Made by a program: the position numbers and the translations under genes. From NCBI GenBank assembly GCA_965213525.1, contig OZ243889.1, forward strand, positions 3,224,001 through 3,288,000: a stretch of 64,000 nucleotides of DNA, in the 5' to 3' direction. The notes below the pieces were generated by a model, which made no database searches, was not told the DNA's origin, and saw only the letters and a program-made list of their open reading frames with translations. Source of the stretch: G965213525 sp965213525. GTDB taxonomy: Bacteria; Actinomycetota; Acidimicrobiia; Acidimicrobiales; Poriferisodalaceae. Shown here one piece after another: positions 18,999 through 27,900 of the stretch (positions are counted from its first letter, which is position 1; each line of letters opens with the position of its first letter).

Positions 18999-19004
18999 TA
19001 GAAT
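18999..19004 (+). promoter_or_regulatory. -10 box (TAGAAT) of the ATPase gene
   Basis: TAGAAT, close to the bacterial consensus, ends five bases before the ATG at 19010. It supports that start over the GTG at 18992. Confidence 0.4.
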
Positions 19005-19009
19005 GCGGC

Positions 19010-20095
19010 ATGGAGATCTCGCCGTTCCCCTACCAGGGCCCCCTCCGGCCCGACCAGGTGCACGGCCGGGACGATCTCGTCGACGACCTGGTCGAGCGGG
19101 CCACCGCCCGCCGGGTGACCGCCGTCCTCGGGCCGCGACGCTACGGCAAGACCTCCCTGCTCGGCCGGGTGGGCGCCGAGCTCGAGGCCGGGGGGGCGGC
19201 GGTCATCTGGGTCGACCTCTACGAGGTCGCCTCGGTGGTAGACGTGGCGGTCCGCCTCGACGACGCCCTCGCCGCCGTGCGCGGCCCCCTGGCCGCAACG
19301 GCCGGGCGCATCGCCGCCGGACTCGAGGTCGACCTCGGGGTGTTGAAGGTGAGCTTGGCCCGACGGGACCGCCCCGATCCCGAGGCGGTGCTGCACGCCC
19401 GTCTCGACGTCATGGTCCGCGCGGCGCTGTCACACCCCACGATCATCGTGTTGGACGAGTTCTCCTCCATCACTCGGGTCCAGCGCTTCCCCGGGCTCCT
19501 GCGCACCAAGCTCCAGCACCACTACCAACAGATCGGGCTGTTGTTCGCGGGCTCTGAGCCCTCGACCATGCGCACCCTGTTCACCTCACGGGCAGAGCCC
19601 TTCTACGGCCAGGCCGACCTGGTGGCGGTCCAACCCCTCGGGGCCGCTGCCACCCACCAGATCGTCGTCGGTGGGTTCGACGCCACCGAGCGAGATGCAG
19701 CTGGTCTCGCCGCCCGCATCCACCACGTCGCCGGCGGGCACCCCCAGCGGACGATGCAACTGGCCGACGCTGCGTGGCGGGCCACCCCCCCCGGGGCGGC
19801 GGCCGATGCCGACACGTGGGCTCGGGCCCTCGACGACGTCCGCGGCGCCTCGGCGTCGGGGCTCGAGCGCATCTACTCGGGGCTCGCCAACCGCGAGAAG
19901 GACGTGCTGCGCATCCTCGCTTCGGGCGGCAGCATCTTCGGCACGGCCGCCCAGCTGCTGTCGCTGTCCCACGGCGCCGCCCAGACCGCTCGAGCCTCCC
20001 TCGTGGCCTCCGGGGACCTGGCCGCCGGCGACGACGGGTTCTTGGTGGTCGACCCGCTGTTCGCCGATTGGATCCGACGCCGCTTCCCCATCTGA
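19010..20095 (+). CDS. AAA/STAND-like ATPase (ATPase_2 family) with C-terminal winged helix
   Basis: A 361-residue P-loop ATPase. It opens with the family signature FPYQGPLRPDQVHGRD, then Walker A GPRRYGKTSLL and Walker B IIVLDEFSSI. A C-terminal segment (NREKDVLRILASGGSIFGTAAQ...) reads as a winged-helix domain. This is the layout of the ATPase_2 group common in archaea and some actinobacteria, thought to act as regulatory or defence switches; partner and target are unknown. The ATG at 19010 was chosen for MEISPFPYQGP and the TAGAAT box five bases upstream; GTG 18992 would add six residues. It stands alone between the hydrolase and the transporter operon. Confidence 0.85.
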   Translation: MEISPFPYQGPLRPDQVHGRDDLVDDLVERATARRVTAVLGPRRYGKTSLLGRVGAELEAGGAAVIWVDLYEVASVVDVAVRLDDALAAVRGPLAATAGRIAAGLEVDLGVLKVSLARRDRPDPEAVLHARLDVMVRAALSHPTIIVLDEFSSITRVQRFPGLLRTKLQHHYQQIGLLFAGSEPSTMRTLFTSRAEPFYGQADLVAVQPLGAAATHQIVVGGFDATERDAAGLAARIHHVAGGHPQRTMQLADAAWRATPPGAAADADTWARALDDVRGASASGLERIYSGLANREKDVLRILASGGSIFGTAAQLLSLSHGAAQTARASLVASGDLAAGDDGFLVVDPLFADWIRRRFPI

Positions 20096-20220
20096 GCGGC
20101 GCACCGGCGGGTCGCTGGCGCAAGACGGCCGGTGGCCGGGCCCGTCGCGCACCTCGACGCTCCCTGACTTGTGATGCGTCCAGATCGCAGGTAGCAACAC
20201 CACGACTCCCAGGAGGCCTC

Positions 20221-21987
20221 ATGCGGTTGCCCGCCCTGCTCACCGCCCTTGCGCTCGTCGCCGGTCTGGCGGCGTGCGCCGACGACGACACCACCGACGC
20301 CGGCGACGTGGTCACCGAGGCCGACGCGGAGGGCGCCGAGGACACCACCGCAGGGAACGACCCGTCGACCGGCACGGGGTCGACGGGCACGGGGTCGACG
20401 GGCACGGGGTCGACGGGCACGGGGTCAACGGGCACGGGGTCAACGGGCACCGAGGCGACCGCCGCCCCGGCCGGCGAGCTCGTCATGTCGATCGGCGCCG
20501 ACGAGACGAGCCTCAACCCCTACACCTACGTGACCGGCTACCCCGGCTGGAACCTCATGACCCTGATGCACGACACGCTGCTCGTGCTCGACGAGTCGAA
20601 CGAGCCCCAGCCGCTGCTGGCCACCGACGTCGAGGTGTCCGACGACGGCACCACCTACACCCTGACCCTGCGCGACGACGTGACGTGGCACGACGGCGAG
20701 GCCTTCGACGCCGACGACGTGGCCTTCACGTTCGACTACGTGGCCGCCAACACCCACCCGCGCTGGACCCCGGGCGTGGCCGGCGTCGTGTCGGCCGAGG
20801 CCACCGGGCCTGACACCGTCGAGATCACCCTGGACGGCCCCAACCCGGACTTCGAGGTGCGTCCGCTCGCCGACATGCCGATCCTGGCCGAGCACGTGTG
20901 GGCTGACGTCGCCGACCCCCAGAACAGCGGGGTCGAGCAGAACGTCGGGACCGGTCCCTACCGCCTGGCCGACGTGGTGACCGGCCAACGCTATGACCTC
21001 GAGGCCAACGAGGACTACGCCCCCGGCCGCCCGGTGGCCGAGCGGATCGTGCTGACGATCATCCCCGAACCGGCGACCGCCTTCGCCGCGCTGCAGAGCG
21101 GCGACCTCGATGTCGTCACCGAGGAAGTCGAACCGCAGCTGATCGACACCTTCGAGGCCGACGACGACCTCACCGTGGCCACCGGACCGGGGTTCACCAC
21201 CTCGCTGCTGAACATCTCCAACACCGAGGCGCCCCTCGATCGCGTCGAGCTGCGCCAGGCCATCAGCCTGGCGATCGACCCCCAGCAGCTGATCGACGTC
21301 GTCCTGCTCGGCGCCGGCACCCCACCCAACCCGGCGTTCTTGCACCCCGACGGCCCCCTGACCGCCGCCACGCTCGACCACGAGCACGACCCCGCCGCCG
21401 CCGCCACGCTGCTCGACGGCATCGGCGCCGAGGTCGGCGACGACGGGGTGCGCGTCCTCGACGGCGAGCCCCTGCGCTTCGAGCTGCTCAGCTACGCCGA
21501 TGACCCGCTGCGGGTGCGCACCGCTGAGCTCGTCGCCGAGCAGCTCGCAGAGGTGGGCATCGAGGTGGTGGTCTCCACGCTGGAGGCGGCCACGGTGGAC
21601 TCACTCGTGTGGCCCGAGTTCGACGTGGCCAACGGCCAGGACTACGAGCTGGCCATGTGGCGCTGGACCGCTCCGGTGCAGCTCGATGCGTCGCGCTTCG
21701 CCTCGCTGTTCCACTCCGACCCCGAGATCGGTGCGTTCAACGTCGTCGGGTTCGCTGACCCCGAGGTCGACGCCGCGCTGGAGGCGGTGCTGACTGCCGG
21801 AGATGTCGACGAGCGAGCCGACCTGCTCGACGACGCCCAGGCGCTCATCGCCGAGCAGGTGCCGCTGGTGCCGCTGTACTACGCCGACGGTGCCTACGCC
21901 TACCGTCCCGATGCCTACGACGGCTGGACCTTCCAGGACGGCCAGGGCATCCTGCACAAGCGCTCGCTCGTCCAGCTCGGCGGCTGA
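20221..21987 (+). CDS. Dpp/Opp-type ABC transporter substrate-binding lipoprotein
   Basis: A 588-residue extracytoplasmic binding protein (SBP family 5). The signal peptide ends in the lipobox GLAAC with the lipidated cysteine at residue 19. An Asp/Thr-rich linker follows, including five copies of STGTG (residues about 51-76) from a 15-bp tandem repeat, then the binding fold: LNPYTYVTGY, LRDDVTWHDGEAFDADDVAFTF, NVGTGPYRL and LRQAISLAID are classic family 5 signatures. It captures peptides, nickel or metallophores for the permease encoded next. AGGAGG at 20211-20216 precedes the ATG. First gene of a seven-gene transport cluster. Confidence 0.95.
   Translation: MRLPALLTALALVAGLAACADDDTTDAGDVVTEADAEGAEDTTAGNDPSTGTGSTGTGSTGTGSTGTGSTGTGSTGTEATAAPAGELVMSIGADETSLNPYTYVTGYPGWNLMTLMHDTLLVLDESNEPQPLLATDVEVSDDGTTYTLTLRDDVTWHDGEAFDADDVAFTFDYVAANTHPRWTPGVAGVVSAEATGPDTVEITLDGPNPDFEVRPLADMPILAEHVWADVADPQNSGVEQNVGTGPYRLADVVTGQRYDLEANEDYAPGRPVAERIVLTIIPEPATAFAALQSGDLDVVTEEVEPQLIDTFEADDDLTVATGPGFTTSLLNISNTEAPLDRVELRQAISLAIDPQQLIDVVLLGAGTPPNPAFLHPDGPLTAATLDHEHDPAAAATLLDGIGAEVGDDGVRVLDGEPLRFELLSYADDPLRVRTAELVAEQLAEVGIEVVVSTLEAATVDSLVWPEFDVANGQDYELAMWRWTAPVQLDASRFASLFHSDPEIGAFNVVGFADPEVDAALEAVLTAGDVDERADLLDDAQALIAEQVPLVPLYYADGAYAYRPDAYDGWTFQDGQGILHKRSLVQLGG
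20371..20450 (+). repeat. 15-bp tandem repeat in the lipoprotein linker
   Basis: GGCACGGGGTCGACG occurs five times (two copies with A for G in CGACG), followed by a partial unit. It encodes STGTG repeats between the lipid anchor and the binding domain; being in frame, unit gain or loss would only change linker length. Confidence 0.92.
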
Positions 21988-21990
21988 GCC

Positions 21991-22962
21991 GTGCGGGCCG
22001 CCGTCGTCCGGGGGGCCACCACGCTCGGCGTCCTCGTCGTGGCGGTGGTGCTGAACTTCGCCGTCCCCCGCTTGATGCCGGGCTCACCGATCCAGGCCAT
22101 CGCCGGCGAGGGCGACGTCGGGACCCTCACCGACCGCCAGCGCGACGAGTTGCTCGAGCGCTACGACCTCGACGAGCCCCTCGTCGCCCAGCTCGCCTCA
22201 GACGTCGGGGGCTTGGTCACCGGCGACCTCGGCACCTCCCTCGGCGACGGGCGACCGGTGAGCACCCACCTCGGTGAGGCGTTCGGCTGGACGCTGCTGC
22301 TCGTCGGCTCGTCGCTCGTGGTGACCACCGTCGTCGGGGTGGGACTGGCCGCGGTGGTCACCACGAGTGGCCGCCCGCGACGTGACACCGGCGGCCTGAG
22401 CACCTCGCTCGTCCTCGACGCCCTGCCCCCGTTCTGGGTGGGGATGCTGCTGATCCTCGTGTTCGGCGTCACCCTCGGGTGGGCGCCGACCTTCGGGGCG
22501 ACCTCGCCGATCGACGGGGGCGGCGTGGCCGACGTGGCCCGCCACCTCGCGCTTCCGCTGGCCACGCTCGTCATCGCCGGTGTCGGCCAGACCTACCTGG
22601 TGACCCGGTCGTCGCTGCTGATCGTCATGGGCGCCACCCACCTCGACCACGCCCGGGCCCGGGGCATCCCGAGCGGGCGCCTGCGGTACCGCCACACCCT
22701 GCGCGCCGCCGCCCTGCCGGTGCACACCCTGGTGCTGCTCGAGGTCGGCTGGCTGGTCAGCGGGGCCGTGGTGGTCGAGACCGTGTTTGCCTACCCGGGC
22801 CTCGGCCGCCTGACCTTCGATGCGGTCCAGGCCCGGGACTACCCGCTGCTCCAGGGTGCCTTCGTGCTGTTGACCGTCACCGTCGTCGTCGCCAACCTCG
22901 TCGCCGACCTGACCTACCCCTTCGTCGACCCCCGGGTGCGGGCCGGGGGAGCGGCAACGTGA
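21991..22962 (+). CDS. Dpp/Opp-type ABC permease (DppB-like)
   Basis: A 323-residue inner-membrane permease of the peptide/nickel importer family. It has the DppB order: N-terminal helix, a periplasmic stretch with LTDRQRDELLERYDLDEPL, then five more helices. The EAA-type coupling loop is around HLDHARARGIPSGRLRYRH, which contacts the ATPase subunit. The GTG start is three bases after the lipoprotein stop. Pairs with the next permease to form the channel. Confidence 0.92.
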   Translation: MRAAVVRGATTLGVLVVAVVLNFAVPRLMPGSPIQAIAGEGDVGTLTDRQRDELLERYDLDEPLVAQLASDVGGLVTGDLGTSLGDGRPVSTHLGEAFGWTLLLVGSSLVVTTVVGVGLAAVVTTSGRPRRDTGGLSTSLVLDALPPFWVGMLLILVFGVTLGWAPTFGATSPIDGGGVADVARHLALPLATLVIAGVGQTYLVTRSSLLIVMGATHLDHARARGIPSGRLRYRHTLRAAALPVHTLVLLEVGWLVSGAVVVETVFAYPGLGRLTFDAVQARDYPLLQGAFVLLTVTVVVANLVADLTYPFVDPRVRAGGAAT

Positions 22963-23068
22963 GCCCCGCCGTGAGCCCTCCGCTGAGCCCCGCCGCCACC
23001 GCGACCTTCACCGGCCCGGGCGCCGGCGCAGCCTCCACCGGCCCGGGCGGCCGACGGGGCCGCCGCCG

Positions 23069-23974
23069 ATGACCGGCGTGATCGACCCCGACGCCGTGGT
23101 CGACGCGACCCGCCCGCCCGCCACGGTCGTGCGGTCGGGGCGCACCGCCTCGCGGCCGGTGGCGGGGATCATCGGCTGCGTGCTGACCGGCGCCATGGTC
23201 GCCGTCGCGCTGGCCGGCCCCTGGCTGGCGCCGTACGCCGCGTCGGATCGCCCGACGGCCCCCTTCGCCACACCGTCCGGGTCACACCCCCTCGGCGGCG
23301 ATGACCTCGGCCACGACCTCTGGTCGCTGCTGATCCTGGGCGCCCGGGCCTCCCTCGTCGTCGGGTTGGCCACCGCCACGCTGGCCCTGGTGGTCGGGAC
23401 GCTCGCCGGAGCCGCAGCCGGCGCCCTCGGCGGGTGGGTCGACGTGGTGGCGATGCGCACCGTCGACGTGGTGCTCACCCTGCCGTTCCTCCCGCTGCTC
23501 ATCGTGGCCGCCACCTTCGCCGGTCGCAGCCTCGGCACCCAGATCGTCCTCATCGCTGCCCTGACCTGGGCGCGACCGGCCCGCCTGATCCGCTCGGCGG
23601 TGCTGGAGGCCCGCACCCGTGGCCACGTGGAGGTGGCCGAGGGGATGGGGGCCAGTCGGTGGCGCCTGCTGTGGCGGCACCTGTCGGTCGGCACCGCCCC
23701 GCTCATCGTGCCGCTGTTCGTGCGCGCCGCCATGGGGGCGATCCTGTTGGAGGCGTCGCTGGCGTTCCTCGGCCTCGGCGACCCGTCCCGGGCCAGCTGG
23801 GGCACCACGCTGTACTGGGCCAACGTGCGCAGCGCCTTCCTCACCGACGCGTGGAGGTGGTGGGTGCTGCCCCCCGGGGCGGCGATCGCCCTGCTCGTCG
23901 TCGCGCTCGGACTGGTCGGCGTGGCCGCCGAGCAGCGCCTCGACCCGGCCCGGGCTGCCCGGCAGGCCAGCTGA
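23069..23974 (+). CDS. Dpp/Opp-type ABC permease (DppC-like)
   Basis: The second permease (301 residues) has the DppC arrangement: one N-terminal helix, the segment SHPLGGDDLGHDLWSLLILGARASL, then five helices, with the coupling loop TRGHVEVAEGMGASRWRLLWRHL. The ATG at 23069 is 106 bp after dppB; the spacer is Pro/Ala-type coding-like sequence in another frame and closes with a stop exactly at this start, so it is not an extension of this gene. The next gene begins about 100 bp downstream. Confidence 0.92.
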   Translation: MTGVIDPDAVVDATRPPATVVRSGRTASRPVAGIIGCVLTGAMVAVALAGPWLAPYAASDRPTAPFATPSGSHPLGGDDLGHDLWSLLILGARASLVVGLATATLALVVGTLAGAAAGALGGWVDVVAMRTVDVVLTLPFLPLLIVAATFAGRSLGTQIVLIAALTWARPARLIRSAVLEARTRGHVEVAEGMGASRWRLLWRHLSVGTAPLIVPLFVRAAMGAILLEASLAFLGLGDPSRASWGTTLYWANVRSAFLTDAWRWWVLPPGAAIALLVVALGLVGVAAEQRLDPARAARQAS

Positions 23975-23999
23975 TGGGCTGGCCCCGGCGGACCCGCCG

Positions 24000-24035
24000 G
24001 AGTCGGTGCCCCCGCCAGAGTCGGTGCCCCCGCCA
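24000..24035 (+). repeat. two perfect 18-bp tandem copies upstream of the DF ATPase
   Basis: GAGTCGGTGCCCCCGCCA occurs twice in direct tandem between the permease stop and the ATPase start. In the ATPase frame it would encode ESVPPP repeats if translation began upstream of the chosen GTG. Confidence 0.9.
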
Positions 24036-24077
24036 GTTCGTGAGCGTGCGCCAGAGTCGGGGACCGGACACGGCGTC

Positions 24078-25985
24078 GTGAGGGTCGTCGTGCGTGACCT
24101 CTCGGTTGACTACCACCCGCCGTCGGGCACGGTGCAGGCCGTGCGAGGCCTCGACCTCGCCATCGGTGCGGGCACCCGCGTCGGGCTGGTCGGCGAGTCG
24201 GGGTGCGGCAAGAGCACCGTCGTGGCCGCCCTGCTCGGCCTGTTGCCCGCCGACGCCACCGCCCGGGGCTCCATCACCCTCGACGGCGACGAGCTGCTCG
24301 ACGCCGACGAGGCCCGCTGGGCCACGGTGAGGGGGCGGCGCATCGGAGTGATCCCCCAGGGGGCCATGGCAGGGCTGCACCCTTCCTACCGGGCCTGTGA
24401 CCAGGTGGCCGAGATGGTGTCGGTGCACCGGGGGGCGCGGCCCGCAGCTGCGATCGCCGAGGCGGTCGAGCTGCTCGCCGAGGTCGGGCTCGACGAGGGC
24501 GCGGCCCAGGCCCACCCCCACGAGCTCTCCGGGGGGATGCGCCAGCGCGTCGCGCTCGCCGCGACCCTGGCCGCCCGGCCCGAGGTGATCGTCGCTGATG
24601 AGCCCACCGTCGGCCTGGACGCCCTCACCAGCGCCCGCTTCCTCGAGCTGCTCACCAGCCGCCAGGAGCGCGACGGCTTCGGCCTGCTCTTCGTCTCCCA
24701 CGATCTCGATGCCGTCGGTCGGGCCTGTGACCAGCTGGCCATCTGCTACGCCGGTCAGATCGTCGAGGCCGGGCCGACCGCCGAGGTGGTGGCTCGACCC
24801 GCCCATCCCTACGCCGGCGGCCTGCTGGCTGCGGCGCCGACGCTCGGCGGGCGTGGTTGGTCGGCCATCCCCGGCACGGTGCCCGATCCTCGCGACCCTC
24901 CCGTCGGATGCGCCTTCGCACCGCGCTGTCCCCACGCCGCTGCGGATTGCGGGGTCGACCCGGCGCTACGTCCCCTCGACCGCCGCGACCCAGTCGACGC
25001 AGACGGTGCCGGCGGCGACGGGCGCCAGGGGCGGTGGGTGGCGTGTCACCGGGTCGACGAAGAGGGGCGGGCGCCGGTCACGACGTTTGGCGCCGTACGG
25101 CGCGGAGCGTCGGCGGCGCCGGGGGAGCTCGTCGTGGCGGCGTCGGGGGTGACGGTCACCTATGGCGCAGATCGCAGCTGGCGTCGGCGACGCCGGGTGA
25201 TGGCGCTCGACGACGTCGAGCTCACGGTGGCCGCCGGCGAGGTCGTCGGTCTGGTCGGGGCGAGCGGGTCGGGCAAGTCGACGCTGGCCCGAACCCTGCT
25301 CGGCCTGCGCCGCCCCGATGCCGGCCGGGTGATGGTGGGCGGCCAGGACATGGCCCAGCTCTCCGGACGGGCCCTGCGTCGGGCCCGCCAGCGCCTCGCC
25401 CTGGTCCACCAGGATCCGTACGCGTCGCTGCACCCGGCGGTGCCCGTCGTCGATCTGGTGGCCGAACCGCTGGCGGTGGCCGGGGTTCGACGTGGTGAGC
25501 GCCGCCGTCGCGCCGGCGACGCGCTCGCCTCGGTCAGTCTCGAGCCGACCCCGGACCTGTTGGCGCGCCGGGCGTCGGGCCTGTCGGGCGGGCAACGTCA
25601 ACGAGTCGCCCTCGCCCGTGCCGTGGTGGCTCGGCCGGTGCTGCTGGTGCTCGACGAGCCGATGTCGATGCTCGACACCTCGTTGCGGGCCGGGATCGCT
25701 CAGGCGTTGCTCGACGCCCGTGACGACCAGGCCACCGCCGTCGTGCTCATCACCCACGACCTCGCCGAGGCCGCAGCCATCTGCGATCGTCTGGTCGTCA
25801 TGGATCACGGGCGCGTCGTCGAGGACGGACCGACCGGGCGCATCGTCGCCGACCCCAGTGCCACGGCCACCCGCCAGCTCTTCGGCCTGGCCGCCGGCGG
25901 GCTCACAGCACCATCCGCCGTGGCCGCCGGTGAGGGCGCAGCGCTCGCTGCTGAGGCCCGCCGTGGGGGCGACGCCGGTGGCTGA
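24078..25985 (+). CDS. fused DppD-DppF-type ABC ATPase
   Basis: One 635-residue chain carries both ATPases of the importer. First half: Walker A GESGCGKST, signature LSGGMRQR, Walker B VIVADEPT, then the oligopeptide-transporter C-terminal element with GCAFAPRCPHAAADC. Second half: Walker A GASGSGKST, signature LSGGQRQR, Walker B LLVLDEPMSM. D and F are more often separate genes, so the fusion fixes a heterodimer. The GTG at 24078 gives a start just before the first beta strand; in-frame GTGs up to 24004 would add a Pro-rich leader. Its stop overlaps the next gene by eight bases. Confidence 0.93.
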   Translation: MRVVVRDLSVDYHPPSGTVQAVRGLDLAIGAGTRVGLVGESGCGKSTVVAALLGLLPADATARGSITLDGDELLDADEARWATVRGRRIGVIPQGAMAGLHPSYRACDQVAEMVSVHRGARPAAAIAEAVELLAEVGLDEGAAQAHPHELSGGMRQRVALAATLAARPEVIVADEPTVGLDALTSARFLELLTSRQERDGFGLLFVSHDLDAVGRACDQLAICYAGQIVEAGPTAEVVARPAHPYAGGLLAAAPTLGGRGWSAIPGTVPDPRDPPVGCAFAPRCPHAAADCGVDPALRPLDRRDPVDADGAGGDGRQGRWVACHRVDEEGRAPVTTFGAVRRGASAAPGELVVAASGVTVTYGADRSWRRRRRVMALDDVELTVAAGEVVGLVGASGSGKSTLARTLLGLRRPDAGRVMVGGQDMAQLSGRALRRARQRLALVHQDPYASLHPAVPVVDLVAEPLAVAGVRRGERRRRAGDALASVSLEPTPDLLARRASGLSGGQRQRVALARAVVARPVLLVLDEPMSMLDTSLRAGIAQALLDARDDQATAVVLITHDLAEAAAICDRLVVMDHGRVVEDGPTGRIVADPSATATRQLFGLAAGGLTAPSAVAAGEGAALAAEARRGGDAGG

Positions 25986-27900
25986 CCCAGGTCTTGCGGA
26001 GCGGCCGGCCTTCACCCACGGGCTGGCGGTGCTGTGGCGCCTCGTGGCCCCCGCCCGCCGGCGCGTGGCGGGGGCGACCGCGCTGGCCCTGGTGTCCACC
26101 GCCCTCGAGCTCGTTCCCTACGTCGTGCTCTTCCTCGCCGTGCGCGAGGTGCTCGCCGACGAGCCGTCCGCGGCCACCCTCGGTGTGCTGGCCGTCGTGG
26201 TCGCCGTCGCCTCGATGGCGCGCTTTTGGACCTGGGGTCAGGCGATGCTGATCTCCCACGTCGCTGGGTTCCGGGTCATGCACGACCTTCGGGTCGACGT
26301 GGCCCGGCGCATCGCCACCTTCCCCCTCGGGTGGTTCGACCGCCGCCACAGCGGCCAGGTGCAGCGGTTGGTGGTCGAAGACGTCCAGCGGCTCGAGGTG
26401 CTGCTCGCCCACGCCGTGCCCGAGCTCGTCTCTGCCGCCGCCTTCTGGGTGCTGGGCGCCGGCTGGCTGGTGGCGGTCGACTGGCGCCTCGGGCTGGCGG
26501 CGGTGGCCGTCGGCCCGGTCGCGCTGGTGGTCATGTGGCACGGGATGCGCGACGCCAGCGACTACGTCCGGCGCATCACCGACGCCGGGGACCGCCTGCA
26601 CTCCGACGGCAGCGAGGTGCTGGACCGCCTCGACGTCGTCCGCCTCTTCGACACCGGTGGGGCCATCACCGCCCCGCTGCGCCGGGCGATCCGCGACGCC
26701 GCTGACGCCGACGCCGAGTGGTCGATGCGCTACGCCGCTCACGGCACCGCCTTCCGGGTGCTGCTCACCTCGGATCTCGTCATCGTCGTGCCGCTCGGGC
26801 TGTGGCTCATCGACCGGGGCGACCTCGGCGCCCAGACCCTGCTGCTCGTGGCCCTGCTGGCCGCCGGGGTCCACCAACCGCTCGAGCGCGCGTACCGCCT
26901 GTGCTTCCGCCTGGCGTGGATCAGCTACGCCGGCGCGGTCGTCGACACGGTCCTGTCGACCCCGCCGATCCCCGAGCCCGAGCACCCGGTCCGGCCCGAG
27001 GGCGGGCGGGTCGAGCTCGACGGGGTCACGTTCTCCCACGGCGACGAGCCGACCCTGCGCGACGTGTCGTTCGCGGCAGAGGCGGGCCAGGTCACCGCGC
27101 TCGTCGGCCCGTCGGGGGCGGGGAAGTCCACCGCCGCCCGCCTCATCGCCCGCTTCTGGGACGTCGACGGGGGCGCCGTGCGCATCGGTGGTGCCGACGT
27201 CCGCCACGTCACCGTCGATGACCTGATGGCCCACGTGTCGATGGTGTTCCAGGACACGTTCCTGTTCGCCGAGTCGGTGGCGGACAACCTGCGCCTCGCC
27301 CGTCCTGGCGCCACCGACGACGAGCTGGTGCAGGCGGCCCGGGCGGCGCGCATCCACGACGTGATCGCCGCCTTGCCCGACGGCTACGACACCGTGCTCC
27401 ACGAAGGCGGCGGCGGGCTGAGCGGAGGGGAGCGCCAGCGCGTGGCGATCGCTCGGGCCCTGCTGCGCGATGCCCCGGTGCTGGTCCTGGACGAGGCCAC
27501 CGCCTTCGCCGACCCCGACCACGAGCTGGAGATCCAAGCGGCCATCGGGGCGCTCACCCGTTCCCGCACCCTGGTCGTGGTCGCCCATCGCCTGCGCACC
27601 GTGATTAACGCCGACCGGATCGTCGTGCTCGACGAGGGGCGTGTCGTCGAGCAGGGCACGCACGCCGAGCTGGTCGACGCCGGCGGCTACTACGCCCGGC
27701 TCTGGGCCGACACGATCGCCGCCGAGGGCGTCGAGCTGGGGGAGGCGGTGCGCCGGGGCCGCCCCCGAGCTGACCGAGCTGACCGAACCGGCCGAGCTGT
27801 CCGAGCTGACCGAGCCGCCGACACCGCAGGCGCGACGGACCCCGCAGCCGCGGCCGCCGGCGCCACGGGAGCGACGGGCACCGCGGGAGCTGGGTCGTGA
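25978..27900 (+). CDS. ABC exporter-fold transporter, first half of a heterodimer (YbtP/IrtA-like)
   Basis: A 640-residue half-transporter: six transmembrane helices (about residues 15-300) then an ATPase with Walker A GPSGAGKST, signature LSGGERQR and Walker B VLVLDEATAFADPDHE. DEATAFADP is typical of the YbtP/IrtA group, exporter-fold proteins that actually import siderophores. The last roughly 45 residues are low-complexity (Arg/Asp then Ala/Gly/Thr) with 9-bp tandem repeats in the DNA. Start GTG overlaps the DF ATPase stop by eight bases and its stop overlaps the partner gene by four, so the cluster looks like one operon. Import rather than export is inference from this similarity and context. 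Confidence 0.88.
   Translation: MADPGLAERPAFTHGLAVLWRLVAPARRRVAGATALALVSTALELVPYVVLFLAVREVLADEPSAATLGVLAVVVAVASMARFWTWGQAMLISHVAGFRVMHDLRVDVARRIATFPLGWFDRRHSGQVQRLVVEDVQRLEVLLAHAVPELVSAAAFWVLGAGWLVAVDWRLGLAAVAVGPVALVVMWHGMRDASDYVRRITDAGDRLHSDGSEVLDRLDVVRLFDTGGAITAPLRRAIRDAADADAEWSMRYAAHGTAFRVLLTSDLVIVVPLGLWLIDRGDLGAQTLLLVALLAAGVHQPLERAYRLCFRLAWISYAGAVVDTVLSTPPIPEPEHPVRPEGGRVELDGVTFSHGDEPTLRDVSFAAEAGQVTALVGPSGAGKSTAARLIARFWDVDGGAVRIGGADVRHVTVDDLMAHVSMVFQDTFLFAESVADNLRLARPGATDDELVQAARAARIHDVIAALPDGYDTVLHEGGGGLSGGERQRVAIARALLRDAPVLVLDEATAFADPDHELEIQAAIGALTRSRTLVVVAHRLRTVINADRIVVLDEGRVVEQGTHAELVDAGGYYARLWADTIAAEGVELGEAVRRGRPRADRADRTGRAVRADRAADTAGATDPAAAAAGATGATGTAGAGS
27766..27819 (+). repeat. 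six degenerate 9-bp units in the exporter C-terminus
   Basis: Units of CGAGCTGAC form (three exact, three variant). They encode the ADRADRTGRAVRADRA tail after the ATPase domain. The unit resembles the 9-bp repeat in the facing MFS gene. Confidence 0.8.

Noticed and set aside
22959..23070. GTG at 22959 as start of the second permease
   Set aside because: That frame ends in a TGA overlapping the ATG at 23069 and is not the permease frame.
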